The notes: generated from the sequence alone by a model not told the origin. A stretch of 64,000 bases of DNA from Sphingopyxis sp. MSC1_008 (GCF_023197165.1 NZ_JALPRD010000006.1:1-64000), one strand, 5' to 3'; counted from the stretch's first letter, positions 26,782 through 35,712 are shown. A program made the numbers and translations.

Positions 26782-27570
26782 TTAGTAGCTTTTGATCGAG
26801 CAGCCGACGCGGATTTTTCCGTCGAAGAGTGCCTCGGCGCGCTGGCCCGGCCTGATTTCATGAATACCGGTGATCGCGCCGGCGGACACCCAGGTCCCGG
26901 GTGGAATAGCTATGCCGCGCGCACGCAGGACGCCGATGAGGAACAGCGCCGAGCCGAAGGGGCCGTCGAGCATGGTCTCCATCGTCGCCGCGCCGACCGT
27001 TTCGCCGTCGATCGCCATTTCGACCGGCATGCGGATCAGGTCGGCGTCCTGCCAATCGGCGATCGACGGGCCGAGGATCAGCCCTTTGTTGTTGCCATAA
27101 TCCGACGCGGTGACCGCGGGGCCGTGCCGATTGATTTCGGGAAAGGGCGAGCTCGCGATCTCGATGCCCGTGCGGACGTCGGCGATGCATTCGCGCACGC
27201 TGTCGATGTCGTAATCGCGCGTGCCAACCTCGCCAAAGCAGAGCAGTATCTCGGCCTCGGCCGCAGCGAAACCGTCGGCATAGACCGGCATCACCGGATC
27301 GGCGCTACCGACGATTTCGTCGGTAAAGATTGGGCCGGTCAGGCGGTTGCCGCCATAACGAGCGACGAGTTCGGGGGGGATGCGCCCGACCTTCCATCCA
27401 CCGACGCGACGCCCGTCGAGCGCGATCGCGCTGTCCTGGATCGCATAGGCATCCGCCATCGTCTGCGGCATCGCGCCGGGATAGACGGTAAGCGGTGTCT
27501 TTCCCGCACGCGCGTCGATGAATGCACGCGCCACATTCTGTTGATCGCTTGTCGCCAGCATCTTTCTCAT
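26782..27570 (-). CDS. 2-keto-4-pentenoate hydratase (MhpD) family protein
   Basis: A 262-residue protein of the MhpD/HpcG branch of the fumarylacetoacetase-like fold. GWKVGR, AEAEILLCFG (metal-ligand glutamates), SDYGNNKGLILGP and WVSAGAITGIHEIRPGQ are visible. Known members add water to 2-hydroxydienoates in aromatic catabolism, but no aromatic genes are nearby. It is the first gene of the exuT-uxaC-uxuB operon, behind a pectin-regulon operator. It could process a 4-deoxy keto-uronate or an enol form, which is a guess. The ATG at 27561 is an alternative start. Confidence 0.85.
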   Translation of the reverse strand: MRKMLATSDQQNVARAFIDARAGKTPLTVYPGAMPQTMADAYAIQDSAIALDGRRVGGWKVGRIPPELVARYGGNRLTGPIFTDEIVGSADPVMPVYADGFAAAEAEILLCFGEVGTRDYDIDSVRECIADVRTGIEIASSPFPEINRHGPAVTASDYGNNKGLILGPSIADWQDADLIRMPVEMAIDGETVGAATMETMLDGPFGSALFLIGVLRARGIAIPPGTWVSAGAITGIHEIRPGQRAEALFDGKIRVGCSIKSY

Positions 27571-27597
27571 TTCCCTCTTCCGCGAAGCGGTGTAAGA

Positions 27598-27609
27598 GAC
27601 ACCGGTGTC
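27598..27609. promoter_or_regulatory. pectin-regulon operator, symmetric form GACACCGGTGTC
   Basis: A perfect 12-bp palindrome in the 100-bp spacer between the divergent hydratase-exuT-uxaC-uxuB operon and uxaA. It shares the core GACACCGGT with four other sites in the locus (consensus TGACACCGGTTAC). It is suited to binding by a LacI-family dimer, most likely the one encoded at 41093-42148, and could control both directions. Confidence 0.75.
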
Positions 27610-27628
27610 AAAGGCAAGTCAATATCGG

Positions 27629-27639
27629 ATGTATGACAA
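27629..27639. promoter_or_regulatory. candidate GntR-type site (TTGTATGACAA family)
   Basis: ATGTATGACAA matches the two TTGTATGACAA sites near 46.7 kb at 10 of 11 positions. The TTGT-N3-ACAA symmetry is usual for FCD-type GntR regulators such as those for hexuronate genes. It lies 32 bases before the uxaA start, close to the symmetric LacI-type palindrome. Confidence 0.45.
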
Positions 27640-27670
27640 ATTGTTCCGCCGTGCCGGGTGCTGAGCGGCG

Positions 27671-29167
27671 ATGACCGGCGCCAGCATAATTCGTGCGATC
27701 CGCGTCCATAACGCCGACAATGTCGCGACCGCGATCACCGACATCGCGGCCGGCGACCCCCTGTTCGCCGACCGCGATCTTCGGGCAGCCGCCGCCGTGG
27801 AGCGCGGGCACAAGATCGCTCTCGCGCCGATCGCGCGCGGCGAAGCGGTGATCAAATATGGCTTTCCGATCGGAATCGCGACCGCCGGCATCGCGCCGGG
27901 CGACCATGTCCACAGCCATAATCTGGCGACCGCGCTCGGCAGCGATGGCGATTATCTTTATGCACCGGGCACGAGCGAAGCGACCCCCGATATCAAAGCG
28001 GCGCCGACCTTCCGCGGCTATGTCCGACCCGACGGCCGCGTCGGCACACGCAACGAAATCTGGATCCTTCCCACAGTCGGCTGCGTCGGCAATCTCGCCG
28101 CGCGTGTCGCGCGGATCGCGGGCGCGCGCCATGCGGGGTCGGTCGACGGGGTTCATGCGTTCAAGCATCCGTTTGGCTGTTCGCAGCTTGGCGACGACCT
28201 CGGCCATACGCGTGCGTTACTCGCGGCGCTCGCGCAGCATCCCAACGCCGGCGGGGTGCTGATCGTCGGGCTGGGGTGCGAGAGCAACCAGCTCGGCGCG
28301 CTGATCGACCTGATTCCGCCCGAACGCCGCGCGCATATCCGCACGCTATCGGCGCAGGCAGTCGAGGATGACGAGGCGGCGTGCCTGACGCTGGTCGACG
28401 AGCTGGTCGCGGGCTGCGCCGATACGCCGCGCCGCGAGGTGCCGCTGTCGCAACTGGTGCTCGGGGTGAAGTGCGGCGGGTCCGATGGGCTGTCGGGGCT
28501 GACCGCCAATCCGCTCGTCGGGCACATGGCCGATGTCGTCGCGGCGGCGGGCGGCAAGGTAATACTGACCGAAATCCCCGAGATTTTCGGCGCCGAACAG
28601 CTGTTGATGGACCGTGCGGTGTCGCGCGCGGTGTTCGACGACACGGTCGCGCTGGTGCAGGATTTCAAGGATTATTTCGTTCGCAACGGCGAACCCGTGA
28701 GCGAGAACCCCTCGCCCGGCAATATCGCGGGCGGGATCACGACGCTCGAGGAAAAATCGCTCGGCGCGGTGCAGAAGGGCGGCAAGGTGCCCGTCGTCGA
28801 TGTCCGGCGTTATGGCGGCGAAGCGACGCTGCCGGGCCTCACCCTGCTCGAGGCGCCGGGCAATGACGCGGTGTCGTCGACCGCGCTGACCGCGGCGGGG
28901 GCGACGATCATCCTGTTCACCACCGGCCGCGGCACCCCGCTCGGCTTCCCGGCGCCGACGCTGAAGATCGCGTCGAACAGCACGCTGGCCACGCGCAAGG
29001 CGGGCTGGATCGATTTCGATGCGGGGGCGGTGCTCGACGCGGGCTTCGACAGCGCGGCGGATGCGCTGCTCGACCTGATCGCAGCCACCGCGTCGGGTGC
29101 GCCGACCAGAGCCGAAGAGAATGAGGAGCGCGATATCGCGATCTGGAAATCGGGCGTGACGCTTTAA
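27671..29167 (+). CDS. uxaA: altronate dehydratase
   Basis: A 498-residue UxaA-family enzyme. The N-terminal SAF domain (about residues 1-105) includes GDHVHSHNL. After a linker comes the large dehydratase domain, starting GYVRPDGRVGTRNEIWILPTV, with FKHPFGCSQLGDD and LGVKCGGSDGLSGLTANP, which carry the metal-binding cysteines. It dehydrates D-altronate to 2-keto-3-deoxygluconate. It is transcribed alone, divergent from the uxuB operon, and converges on the GH43 gene with a four-base overlap of stop codons. Confidence 0.95.
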   Translation: MTGASIIRAIRVHNADNVATAITDIAAGDPLFADRDLRAAAAVERGHKIALAPIARGEAVIKYGFPIGIATAGIAPGDHVHSHNLATALGSDGDYLYAPGTSEATPDIKAAPTFRGYVRPDGRVGTRNEIWILPTVGCVGNLAARVARIAGARHAGSVDGVHAFKHPFGCSQLGDDLGHTRALLAALAQHPNAGGVLIVGLGCESNQLGALIDLIPPERRAHIRTLSAQAVEDDEAACLTLVDELVAGCADTPRREVPLSQLVLGVKCGGSDGLSGLTANPLVGHMADVVAAAGGKVILTEIPEIFGAEQLLMDRAVSRAVFDDTVALVQDFKDYFVRNGEPVSENPSPGNIAGGITTLEEKSLGAVQKGGKVPVVDVRRYGGEATLPGLTLLEAPGNDAVSSTALTAAGATIILFTTGRGTPLGFPAPTLKIASNSTLATRKAGWIDFDAGAVLDAGFDSAADALLDLIAATASGAPTRAEENEERDIAIWKSGVTL

Positions 29168-30771
29168 TCGAGCGCGCGGAAGGTGAAGTTGCGGAAACGC
29201 GCCTCGCCCTGCCCCGCCGAATAGAGCCCGGGGCGCAGCATCAGGAAACCGCCGCGCACATTGTGGTGGTAACCCGAGACCTCCATGCCGCGATCGAAGC
29301 GGCCCCACGTTTTTCCGCCGTCACCGCTCGTGTCATAGGTGACGATATGCCGGTCGTTGGTGACGCGCATCCGCATGCGTGTCCCATGCGGGTTGGCCGG
29401 CCGCGCGCGTTCGATGCCATATTGATGCGTGACGAAGCGCTCGCCGTCGAAACCGAGCCCGCAATAGAGCCTCTCGTCATAGAAGAGGATCAGCCCCGCG
29501 GTGCCGCCGGGCGCGATCTCGATATCGCATTCGAAGCGGTACGCCTGATCGCCCGCGATGAGCAGCAGCGGGGAAGAGTCGACCGGTGCCTTGCCGCGCG
29601 CCGCGAGCACCAGCGCGCCATCCTTGACGCGTGCGCGGCTACGCTCATCGGCGGCGGGCTTGAAGAAATTCCATTTCGCGCCGAGCGCGAGCGTGGTGAA
29701 ATCGTCGGACAGCGCCATGCCGTGCGGTCCCGCGATCGTGCCGCCCTTCGGCTTGGCGATCGGCCGCGACAGATCGCCGCCCTTCATGCGGAACCAGCCG
29801 TCGTCGGTCCATTCGATCGGGTCGAGCAAAGCCTGGCGGCCCAATGTCCAATAGCCGTTCTCGAAGCCGTGATAGACGCTCCACCAGTCGCCCGCCGGGC
29901 CCTCGACGAGCGTCGCATGGCCGCGCGACCACCATTTTTCGGCGGCCGATCTGGTGCGGACGAGCGGGTTCGCGGGGCAATTTTCCCATGGGCCGTGGAT
30001 CGATTTCGAGCGCGCGGCGATCACCATATGGCCCGTCGGCGGGCCCGCGGTGCCGCCGACCGCGGTGATCATGTAATAATAATCGCCGCGCCGCGTGATC
30101 TTCGGCCCCTCGGGCGCAAAGCCTTCGACGACCCAGTCGGCGGGAAAGCGCCACGGGTCATAGACATGCTCGGGCTCGCCGATGCGCGACAAGCCGTCGC
30201 CCGACAGGCGGACGCGATCGCCGCCCGACAGGAACAGCCAGCGCGACCCGTCCTCGCCGACCGCATGGCCGGGGTCGATATGGTTGGGAAGACCAAGGTC
30301 GATGGGCTCGCTCCACGGCCCCTCGATCTTGTCGGCCCAGATCACCCAGCTTGTATTCGGGCCTTTCGTGGGGATGTAGAGATAATAGCGGCCCTTGTGC
30401 TTGCACAGTTCGGGCGCCCAGACCGATCCGATATTCTTCGTCAGCGCGGGGCCGATCGGGCGCCAGTTCACGAGATCGCGCGAATGCCAGATGACCAACC
30501 CCGGATAGCTATCGAAGGTCGAGAAGGTCATATAATAATCGGCGCCGTCCTTCAGGATCGACGGATCGGGATGGTCGCCCGCCATGATCGGGTTGAGGAA
30601 GCGCCCGTCGCCAAGGTCGGCCTTGCGCTGGCCATCGAAGCCCTTGGCCCAGGCGGGAACGGGAGACGATGGCGCGGGCGCAGTCCACGCGGCAGACGCG
30701 CCGACTCCTGACAACCCGCCCGCGAGCAGGCCTCCCCCGGCGAGCTTGAGCATGTCGCGGCGATCGGTCAC
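29164..30771 (-). CDS. exported glycoside hydrolase family 43 protein
   Basis: A 535-residue enzyme with a Tat-like signal (DRRDMLKLAGGGLLAGG). The five-bladed propeller domain has GDHPDPSI (catalytic-base Asp), WAPEL, NHIDPGHAV (pKa-modulating Asp) and FAPEGPKI (acid Glu), the GH43 triad. From about residue 355 a beta-sandwich (concanavalin-like) domain like those of GH43 xylosidases follows. GH43 enzymes release arabinose, xylose or galactose, so trimming of arabinan/galactan side chains of pectin fits. It lies downstream of the first TonB receptor gene. Confidence 0.9.
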   Translation of the reverse strand: MTDRRDMLKLAGGGLLAGGLSGVGASAAWTAPAPSSPVPAWAKGFDGQRKADLGDGRFLNPIMAGDHPDPSILKDGADYYMTFSTFDSYPGLVIWHSRDLVNWRPIGPALTKNIGSVWAPELCKHKGRYYLYIPTKGPNTSWVIWADKIEGPWSEPIDLGLPNHIDPGHAVGEDGSRWLFLSGGDRVRLSGDGLSRIGEPEHVYDPWRFPADWVVEGFAPEGPKITRRGDYYYMITAVGGTAGPPTGHMVIAARSKSIHGPWENCPANPLVRTRSAAEKWWSRGHATLVEGPAGDWWSVYHGFENGYWTLGRQALLDPIEWTDDGWFRMKGGDLSRPIAKPKGGTIAGPHGMALSDDFTTLALGAKWNFFKPAADERSRARVKDGALVLAARGKAPVDSSPLLLIAGDQAYRFECDIEIAPGGTAGLILFYDERLYCGLGFDGERFVTHQYGIERARPANPHGTRMRMRVTNDRHIVTYDTSGDGGKTWGRFDRGMEVSGYHHNVRGGFLMLRPGLYSAGQGEARFRNFTFRALD

Positions 30772-30783
30772 GCGTCTCTCCTT

Positions 30784-30824
30784 AAAAAGAAAGGCCCGGT
30801 CCCCTGAAATCGGAAACCGGGCCT
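30784..30824 (-). terminator. rho-independent terminator after the first TonB receptor gene
   Basis: Read on the minus strand, a 9-bp stem AGGCCCGGT/ACCGGGCCT with a 15-base loop is followed by TTCTTTTT. It lies between the receptor stop and the GH43 start, so GH43 is transcribed either by read-through (attenuated relative to the receptor) or from its own promoter. Confidence 0.8.
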
Positions 30825-30846
30825 CACCGGGACGAACCCATTTGCG

Positions 30847-33675
30847 TCAGATCTTGACGCGCGCGCCGAACAGGAAGGTGCGGCCGAAATGGTTATTCTC
30901 GTAATTGCGGTCGGCATCGATATCGGTGAAGCGATAGCGATATTCGTCGGTCAGGTTGATGCCCTCGACCGAAATTTCGATATTGTCGGTGATCGCGTAA
31001 CGGACCGACGCATCGACGTTGATCGTCGAGCCATAGCCTTCGAACACGTTGCCGGTGCCGCTGTTCGCGTCGGCATAGCGGCTGCGATAGCTGACCGAGG
31101 CGCGGGCGCTGAACTTGCCGTCGTCATAATAGAGCGTGCCGTTATAGGCGCGCTTCGACAGGTTGAAGAGCGTGCCGTTGCGGATCGCACCAACGTTGGC
31201 GCCGCCCGGGACGATCGACGGACCGGCGACCGAATAATCGGCGTCCGAGTCGACATAGGTCGCGTTCACGATGCCGCCGAAGTTCGACAGGAAGCCCGGC
31301 AGGAATTTGAACGGTGCCTGCAGCGAGACTTCGATGCCTTTCAGCTTTGCGCCTTCGCCGTTGCCGATCGAGTTGATCGTCCAGATCTGGCCCTCGGGAT
31401 TGATCGACGCGGGGCTGCTCGGCGGGATGATCGACGTCGGCAGACCGGTCGAGGCAAAGGTGCCACTGGTCGTCGTCGCGACCGGGAAGCTGGCGATGTC
31501 CTTCTTGAACAGCGCGACCGAGAAGATCGACTGCGGTGCGAAATACCATTCGAACGCAATGTCATAGGCGGTCGCGCGGAACGGATCGAGGAACGGGTTG
31601 CCGTAGTTGATGCGATAGTTGAACCCGTCGACGGTTCCGCCAGGTGTCAGATTGCCGAGCGTCGGGCGCGTCATCACATCGGCCACCGCGGCGCGAATGA
31701 TGATGTCGTCATGCGGGAACAGCGCGAGGTTCATCGACGGCAGCCAGTCTTCATAGCTGCGCTCGACCGTCACCGCCGCGCCGCTGCTGAGCCCGCTCGA
31801 CGTCTGGTCGGTACGGACGTAGCGCACGCCGGCGTTGAGCGCATAGCGCAGGCCGCCGAGTTCGCCCTTGGCGTCGAACTGCAGATAGCCGCCGGTGACC
31901 TCTTCACGCACAGCACGATTATTGCCGGCGTCGATCGCGGCGACACGGTCGTAAAGCTTGGTGAAGGCGGTCGTCGCGTCGAGGTTGGCGACCAGCCACT
32001 CGGTCGTCGTGCCCGACGGCTGGCCCGCCTTGCCGAGCGTGAACAGCTCGGCGAGCCCCGAATTGACCGGGAAGCCGTACACCGCGGCGGGGCCGAAGGC
32101 CGACGACGGCGAGCAGGCGAGCGTGCCGAGGACACGGTCGACGCCGCCGTTGCCGCACACGACGGTGTCGCGCGTAAAGGCGATGCTGGCGAAGTCGAAG
32201 CGGCGATAGACGCCGCCCGCCTTGACCGTGAAATCATCGCTGATGTCCCATTCGGTGCGCAGCTGCGCGGTGCGGAACTTGTTCGCGACCTCCGACGGGC
32301 GATCGCGGATTTCGGCGAGCTGGAAATTCGCCGGGTTGGTGACGCTGGTGCCAAAGGTCAGCAGCGGACGTTCCATGTCGCTATAGTCGTAGCGATAATC
32401 CTGCGCATCGCGGTCGTCGAAGACGATCGTCGTTTCGAGCGGGATCGACGCGGTCGATTTCGACAGGCCGCCGAGCAAGGTGAAGCGGAACGTATCGCTG
32501 ACATCCTGGTCCCATGTCGCGCCGACCTGCCAGAATTCGGTCTTCGCCTTGCGCAGATAATGTTCGGTGCGCACCCACGCGTCGTCGAACGTCGCCGAGA
32601 TCAGATTATTGTCGCCGTCGATTTCGTAATCGCTGACGTTGATCGAGCGTTCATTGCTGCGCAGCAGCACCTCGGCCCAGCGCTCGCGGCGCTGATGCTT
32701 GAAGCTCGAATAAAGTCCGTCGAGCGAGATTTTGGTCGCATCGCTCGGCGCGAACTGGATCGATCCGGTGATGCCGAGGCGCTTTTTGTCGTGCGCGATT
32801 TCGCCGTAGCGCGGGATGCGCGGGTGGAAGGCGAGCGAGACGGCATCGCATGCGGCGCCCGGGATATAGGTGCCGCCAGAATTGGCAGCGGTCCAGCACG
32901 GGGTGCCATCGACCGAGTCGAAGCGCGCCTGCGCCCAGCGAACCGAATTGTTACCGAGTTCAAGCGTCTTCTGGTCCGAATAGGCGGCCGACACGGCAAA
33001 GCCGAGCGTGCCGGCGTCGTTCACCCAGCTGAGCAATCCCGCAACGCGCGGGCCGACTTTTTCAGAGAGGTCGTTGTAGCTGCCCTGCGCCGACAGCGCG
33101 GCGGTGAAGCCGCCCTTGCCCGCGAGGGGGTTGCCGGTGTTGAGGTCGACCACCGCGCCGAGCGAGCCTTCGTCGAGTTCGGCCGACGCGGTCTTGTGGA
33201 CGACGATCGAGCTGAACAGCTCGGACGCGAAGACGTTGAAGTCGAACGCACGGTCGCGGTTCGCCGACGCCCCGTCGGTCGAAGTCGCGACGGTTTCGAG
33301 CCCGTTGACGCGGACGCGGGTGAATTGCGAGCCGAGCCCGCGCACGGTGATGCCGCGGCCTTCGCCGCCATCGCGCTGGATCGTGATGCCGGGAATGCGC
33401 TGCAGCGATTCGGCAAGATTCTGGTCGGGGAATTTGGCGATATCTTCGGCGACGATCGCATCGACTGCGGCGACCGATTCGCGCTTCACGTTGAGCGCGG
33501 CGCCGAGCGAGGCCCGGAAGCCGGTAACGACGATCTCGTCCCCGCTCGCGACGGTTTCGTCGGCGGCCGCAACAGCGTCCTGCGCCCAAGCGGGCGACGC
33601 CGCCAGCACGGCAAGCGATGCTCCGCACGCCAGCCGGGTCAAAGTGCGAATGCTCCGCATTGCATATATTGCCAT
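30847..33675 (-). CDS. TonB-dependent receptor (pectin/oligouronide uptake)
   Basis: A 942-residue outer-membrane receptor with a signal peptide ending ASPAWA. The TonB-box-like DEIVVTGFRASL follows, then the plug domain (PDQNLAESLQRIPGITIQRDGGEGRGITVRGLG) and a 22-strand barrel ending in an aromatic-rich FGRTFLFGARVKI. It should import large oligosaccharides released from pectin. An ATG at 33681 touches the GGGAGG ribosome site, so the ATG at 33675 with six-base spacing is preferred. An operator-like 13-mer lies 40 bases upstream. Confidence 0.93.
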   Translation of the reverse strand: MAIYAMRSIRTLTRLACGASLAVLAASPAWAQDAVAAADETVASGDEIVVTGFRASLGAALNVKRESVAAVDAIVAEDIAKFPDQNLAESLQRIPGITIQRDGGEGRGITVRGLGSQFTRVRVNGLETVATSTDGASANRDRAFDFNVFASELFSSIVVHKTASAELDEGSLGAVVDLNTGNPLAGKGGFTAALSAQGSYNDLSEKVGPRVAGLLSWVNDAGTLGFAVSAAYSDQKTLELGNNSVRWAQARFDSVDGTPCWTAANSGGTYIPGAACDAVSLAFHPRIPRYGEIAHDKKRLGITGSIQFAPSDATKISLDGLYSSFKHQRRERWAEVLLRSNERSINVSDYEIDGDNNLISATFDDAWVRTEHYLRKAKTEFWQVGATWDQDVSDTFRFTLLGGLSKSTASIPLETTIVFDDRDAQDYRYDYSDMERPLLTFGTSVTNPANFQLAEIRDRPSEVANKFRTAQLRTEWDISDDFTVKAGGVYRRFDFASIAFTRDTVVCGNGGVDRVLGTLACSPSSAFGPAAVYGFPVNSGLAELFTLGKAGQPSGTTTEWLVANLDATTAFTKLYDRVAAIDAGNNRAVREEVTGGYLQFDAKGELGGLRYALNAGVRYVRTDQTSSGLSSGAAVTVERSYEDWLPSMNLALFPHDDIIIRAAVADVMTRPTLGNLTPGGTVDGFNYRINYGNPFLDPFRATAYDIAFEWYFAPQSIFSVALFKKDIASFPVATTTSGTFASTGLPTSIIPPSSPASINPEGQIWTINSIGNGEGAKLKGIEVSLQAPFKFLPGFLSNFGGIVNATYVDSDADYSVAGPSIVPGGANVGAIRNGTLFNLSKRAYNGTLYYDDGKFSARASVSYRSRYADANSGTGNVFEGYGSTINVDASVRYAITDNIEISVEGINLTDEYRYRFTDIDADRNYENNHFGRTFLFGARVKI

Positions 33676-33720
33676 TATCATCCTCCCTTATCGCCCCGTT
33701 GCCCCCGCTTGCGCAAGGAA

Positions 33721-33733
33721 TGACACCGGTTAC
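33721..33733. promoter_or_regulatory. pectin-regulon operator TGACACCGGTTAC (TonB receptor promoter)
   Basis: The exact 13-mer lies 46 bases upstream of the receptor start codon. On the minus strand it reads GTAACCGGTGTCA; on the plus strand it is inverted relative to the site before the pectate lyase gene, 145 bp away centre to centre. Confidence 0.75.
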
Positions 33734-33865
33734 TTTACTGGACAAAGCGATTTGGCAAACCGCTTCATCCGTCGATTTTTCAGAGGTTGATGGCGGCCGC
33801 CTTCCTATGCGGCGAACCGGATCAGACCCTCTCCCTTGGAAATATTTTCTCGTTGACCGATTGGG

Positions 33866-33878
33866 GTAACCGGTGTCA
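33866..33878. promoter_or_regulatory. pectin-regulon operator GTAACCGGTGTCA (pectate lyase promoter)
   Basis: The same 13-mer as the other sites of the locus, in inverted orientation to the 33721 copy. It lies 57 bases upstream of the pectate lyase ATG, a position suitable for blocking polymerase. Confidence 0.75.
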
Positions 33879-33934
33879 GAAAGATTGCGGATTGCGACGA
33901 ACATGTCAATACCCCAATGATGAGGAGAGACAGG

Positions 33935-35308
33935 ATGGCCAAAAATCCTTGGATAACTGCGGTTTTTCTGGCCCTTAGCCTGTCATCGGGTTCGGCGATG
34001 GCCGCCGAGGCGGCGCCGCTTGCTTTCCCCGGCGCGGTCGGTCCGGCGGCGCAGACCCCGGGCGGACGCGGCGGTCAGATCCTGCGTGTCACCACCCTCG
34101 CGCCCGAAGGTCCGGGCTCGCTGAAGGCGGCGATCGAGACACCGGGGCCGCGCATCATCGTGTTCGAGGTCGGCGGCGTGATCGACATGGGCCGCAGCAC
34201 GATCGAGATCAAACATCCTTATCTGACGATCGCCGGCCAGACCGCGCCCGGGCCCGGCATCACGCTGATCCGCACGGGCATAGATGTGAAGACGCACGAC
34301 GTCGTGATGCGCCATCTGCGTGTCTACACCGGCGTCGACGGCCAGCCGAAACGCAGCGGGTGGGAGGCCGACACTTTTTCCACCGTCGCGGCGCACAATG
34401 TCATCGTCGACCACTGCACTTTGATGTGGGGCATCGACGAGAATATGTCGGCGTCGGGGCCGCGCTTCACCGGCAAGAGCGTCGACGAGTGGCGGAAGGG
34501 CACGAGCCACAACATAACCTTTTCGAACAATCTGGCGGCCGAAGGGCTCGCCAACGCGAGCCACCCCAAGGGCGAGCACAGCAAGGGGTCGCTGATCCAC
34601 GACAATGCGACGGGGATCGTCTTTTACCGCAACGTCTGGGCGCATAATGTCGAGCGCAACCCGCTGATCAAGGGCGGCGGGCAGGCGCTGATGATCAACA
34701 ATCTGATCTACAACCCCCAGCACCGCGCAGTGCATTACAACCTGATGAACCTCGAATGGGTTGGGCATGAGTATGTGACGGGGCAGATCACCGCAGTGGG
34801 CAATGTGATGCGCGGCGGCAACGACACCGATGCGGGCCTGCCCTTCCTGATGCTCGGCGGCGACGGCGACCTCGAATATTATGGCAAGGACAATCTGGCG
34901 GTCGACCGCCACGGCGAGGCGCTTCCCGAATTTGGCCGTTACGGCGAGACGCAAGCGAAGCTGATCCGCGCCAAGGCGCCGCTCGCGCCGATCGGCGGTT
35001 ACACTATCCTGCCGGTGCGCGACGTCGAAACCTCAGTGCTGGCGACCGCCGGCGCGCGGCCGTGGGCGCGCGATGCCGAAGAGATCCGCGTGCTCTTCTT
35101 CGTCGCCGAAGGCCGCGGCGACGTGATCGACGACGAGAAGGAAGTCAGCGGTTACCCCAAGGTCAAGGAGGTGCGCGCGCCCTTTGTCGCGGCCGAGTGG
35201 GACCTCGCGACGATGGAGCCGAAGTCGGGCCGCTATCCGGGCCAGACCGCACCGCTGCCGCAAGAAAATCTGTCGGCGCGCGACCGCGCGTCGCGGACGG
35301 CGAATTGA
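33935..35308 (+). CDS. exported pectate lyase-like right-handed beta-helix protein
   Basis: A 457-residue exported protein with a Sec signal ending SAMA before AEA. FPGAVGPAAQTPGGRGGQ, VFEVGGVIDMG and YLTIAGQTAPGPGITL are the entry motifs of the PL1-like pectate lyase family. VIVDHCTLMWGIDENMS and the later RNPLIKGGG mark the helix stacks that carry the calcium and catalytic sites. It cleaves homogalacturonan by beta-elimination, giving 4,5-unsaturated ends. The ATG at 33935 follows GAGGAGAG, so the shorter start is used. It leads an operon with the cupin and alpha/beta hydrolase. Confidence 0.9.
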   Translation: MAKNPWITAVFLALSLSSGSAMAAEAAPLAFPGAVGPAAQTPGGRGGQILRVTTLAPEGPGSLKAAIETPGPRIIVFEVGGVIDMGRSTIEIKHPYLTIAGQTAPGPGITLIRTGIDVKTHDVVMRHLRVYTGVDGQPKRSGWEADTFSTVAAHNVIVDHCTLMWGIDENMSASGPRFTGKSVDEWRKGTSHNITFSNNLAAEGLANASHPKGEHSKGSLIHDNATGIVFYRNVWAHNVERNPLIKGGGQALMINNLIYNPQHRAVHYNLMNLEWVGHEYVTGQITAVGNVMRGGNDTDAGLPFLMLGGDGDLEYYGKDNLAVDRHGEALPEFGRYGETQAKLIRAKAPLAPIGGYTILPVRDVETSVLATAGARPWARDAEEIRVLFFVAEGRGDVIDDEKEVSGYPKVKEVRAPFVAAEWDLATMEPKSGRYPGQTAPLPQENLSARDRASRTAN

Positions 35309-35310
35309 CG

Positions 35311-35712
35311 ATGAGCGCGCTGCTCGCCCTGCTCCTTGCCGGCGGCGGCGCCCCGGCGATGGTCGTGATCGACGAGGCGGCGACGGTACGCGAAGAAGCG
35401 CCGCCGCACGGCGCGATCGGCCTGTCGACCGCGTACCGGATCAGCGATGCGGTCCCCGCCCCGCGCAGCTTCGAATTCCGCAAGCGCGCGCTGCATGTCG
35501 GCGCGGCGATCGGCGTGCATCCGATCGACCATGACGAGATTTATTATGTCCTGTCGGGCACCGGCGTCGTCCATTCCGACGGCGAAGAGAAAGAGCTGAA
35601 GGCGGACACGGCCGCGTGGCTCTACAAAGGCGCGAAGGTCGGCATTCGCCAGACGGGGCGCGAACCGCTGGTGCTGATCATCGCCTATCCGAACAAGATG
35701 GCGAGCGAATGA
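35311..35712 (+). CDS. predicted exported cupin-domain protein
   Basis: A 133-residue protein with a short hydrophobic leader (MSALLALLLAGGGAPA) and a single cupin barrel. HPIDHDEIYYVLSGTG supplies the His/His/Glu metal ligands. It starts two bases after the pectate lyase stop and overlaps the next gene by four bases. Small cupins of the KdgF type linearise 4,5-unsaturated uronates in pectin and alginate pathways, but KdgF is cytoplasmic, whereas this one seems to enter the periplasm. A sugar-binding or isomerising role on lyase products is plausible, not shown. Confidence 0.8.
   Translation: MSALLALLLAGGGAPAMVVIDEAATVREEAPPHGAIGLSTAYRISDAVPAPRSFEFRKRALHVGAAIGVHPIDHDEIYYVLSGTGVVHSDGEEKELKADTAAWLYKGAKVGIRQTGREPLVLIIAYPNKMASE

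Noticed and set aside
30889-33723. A 944-codon plus-strand frame opposite the first TonB receptor
   Set aside because: The translation is Arg/Asp/Ala-rich without motifs, while the minus strand encodes a complete receptor with signal, plug and barrel.
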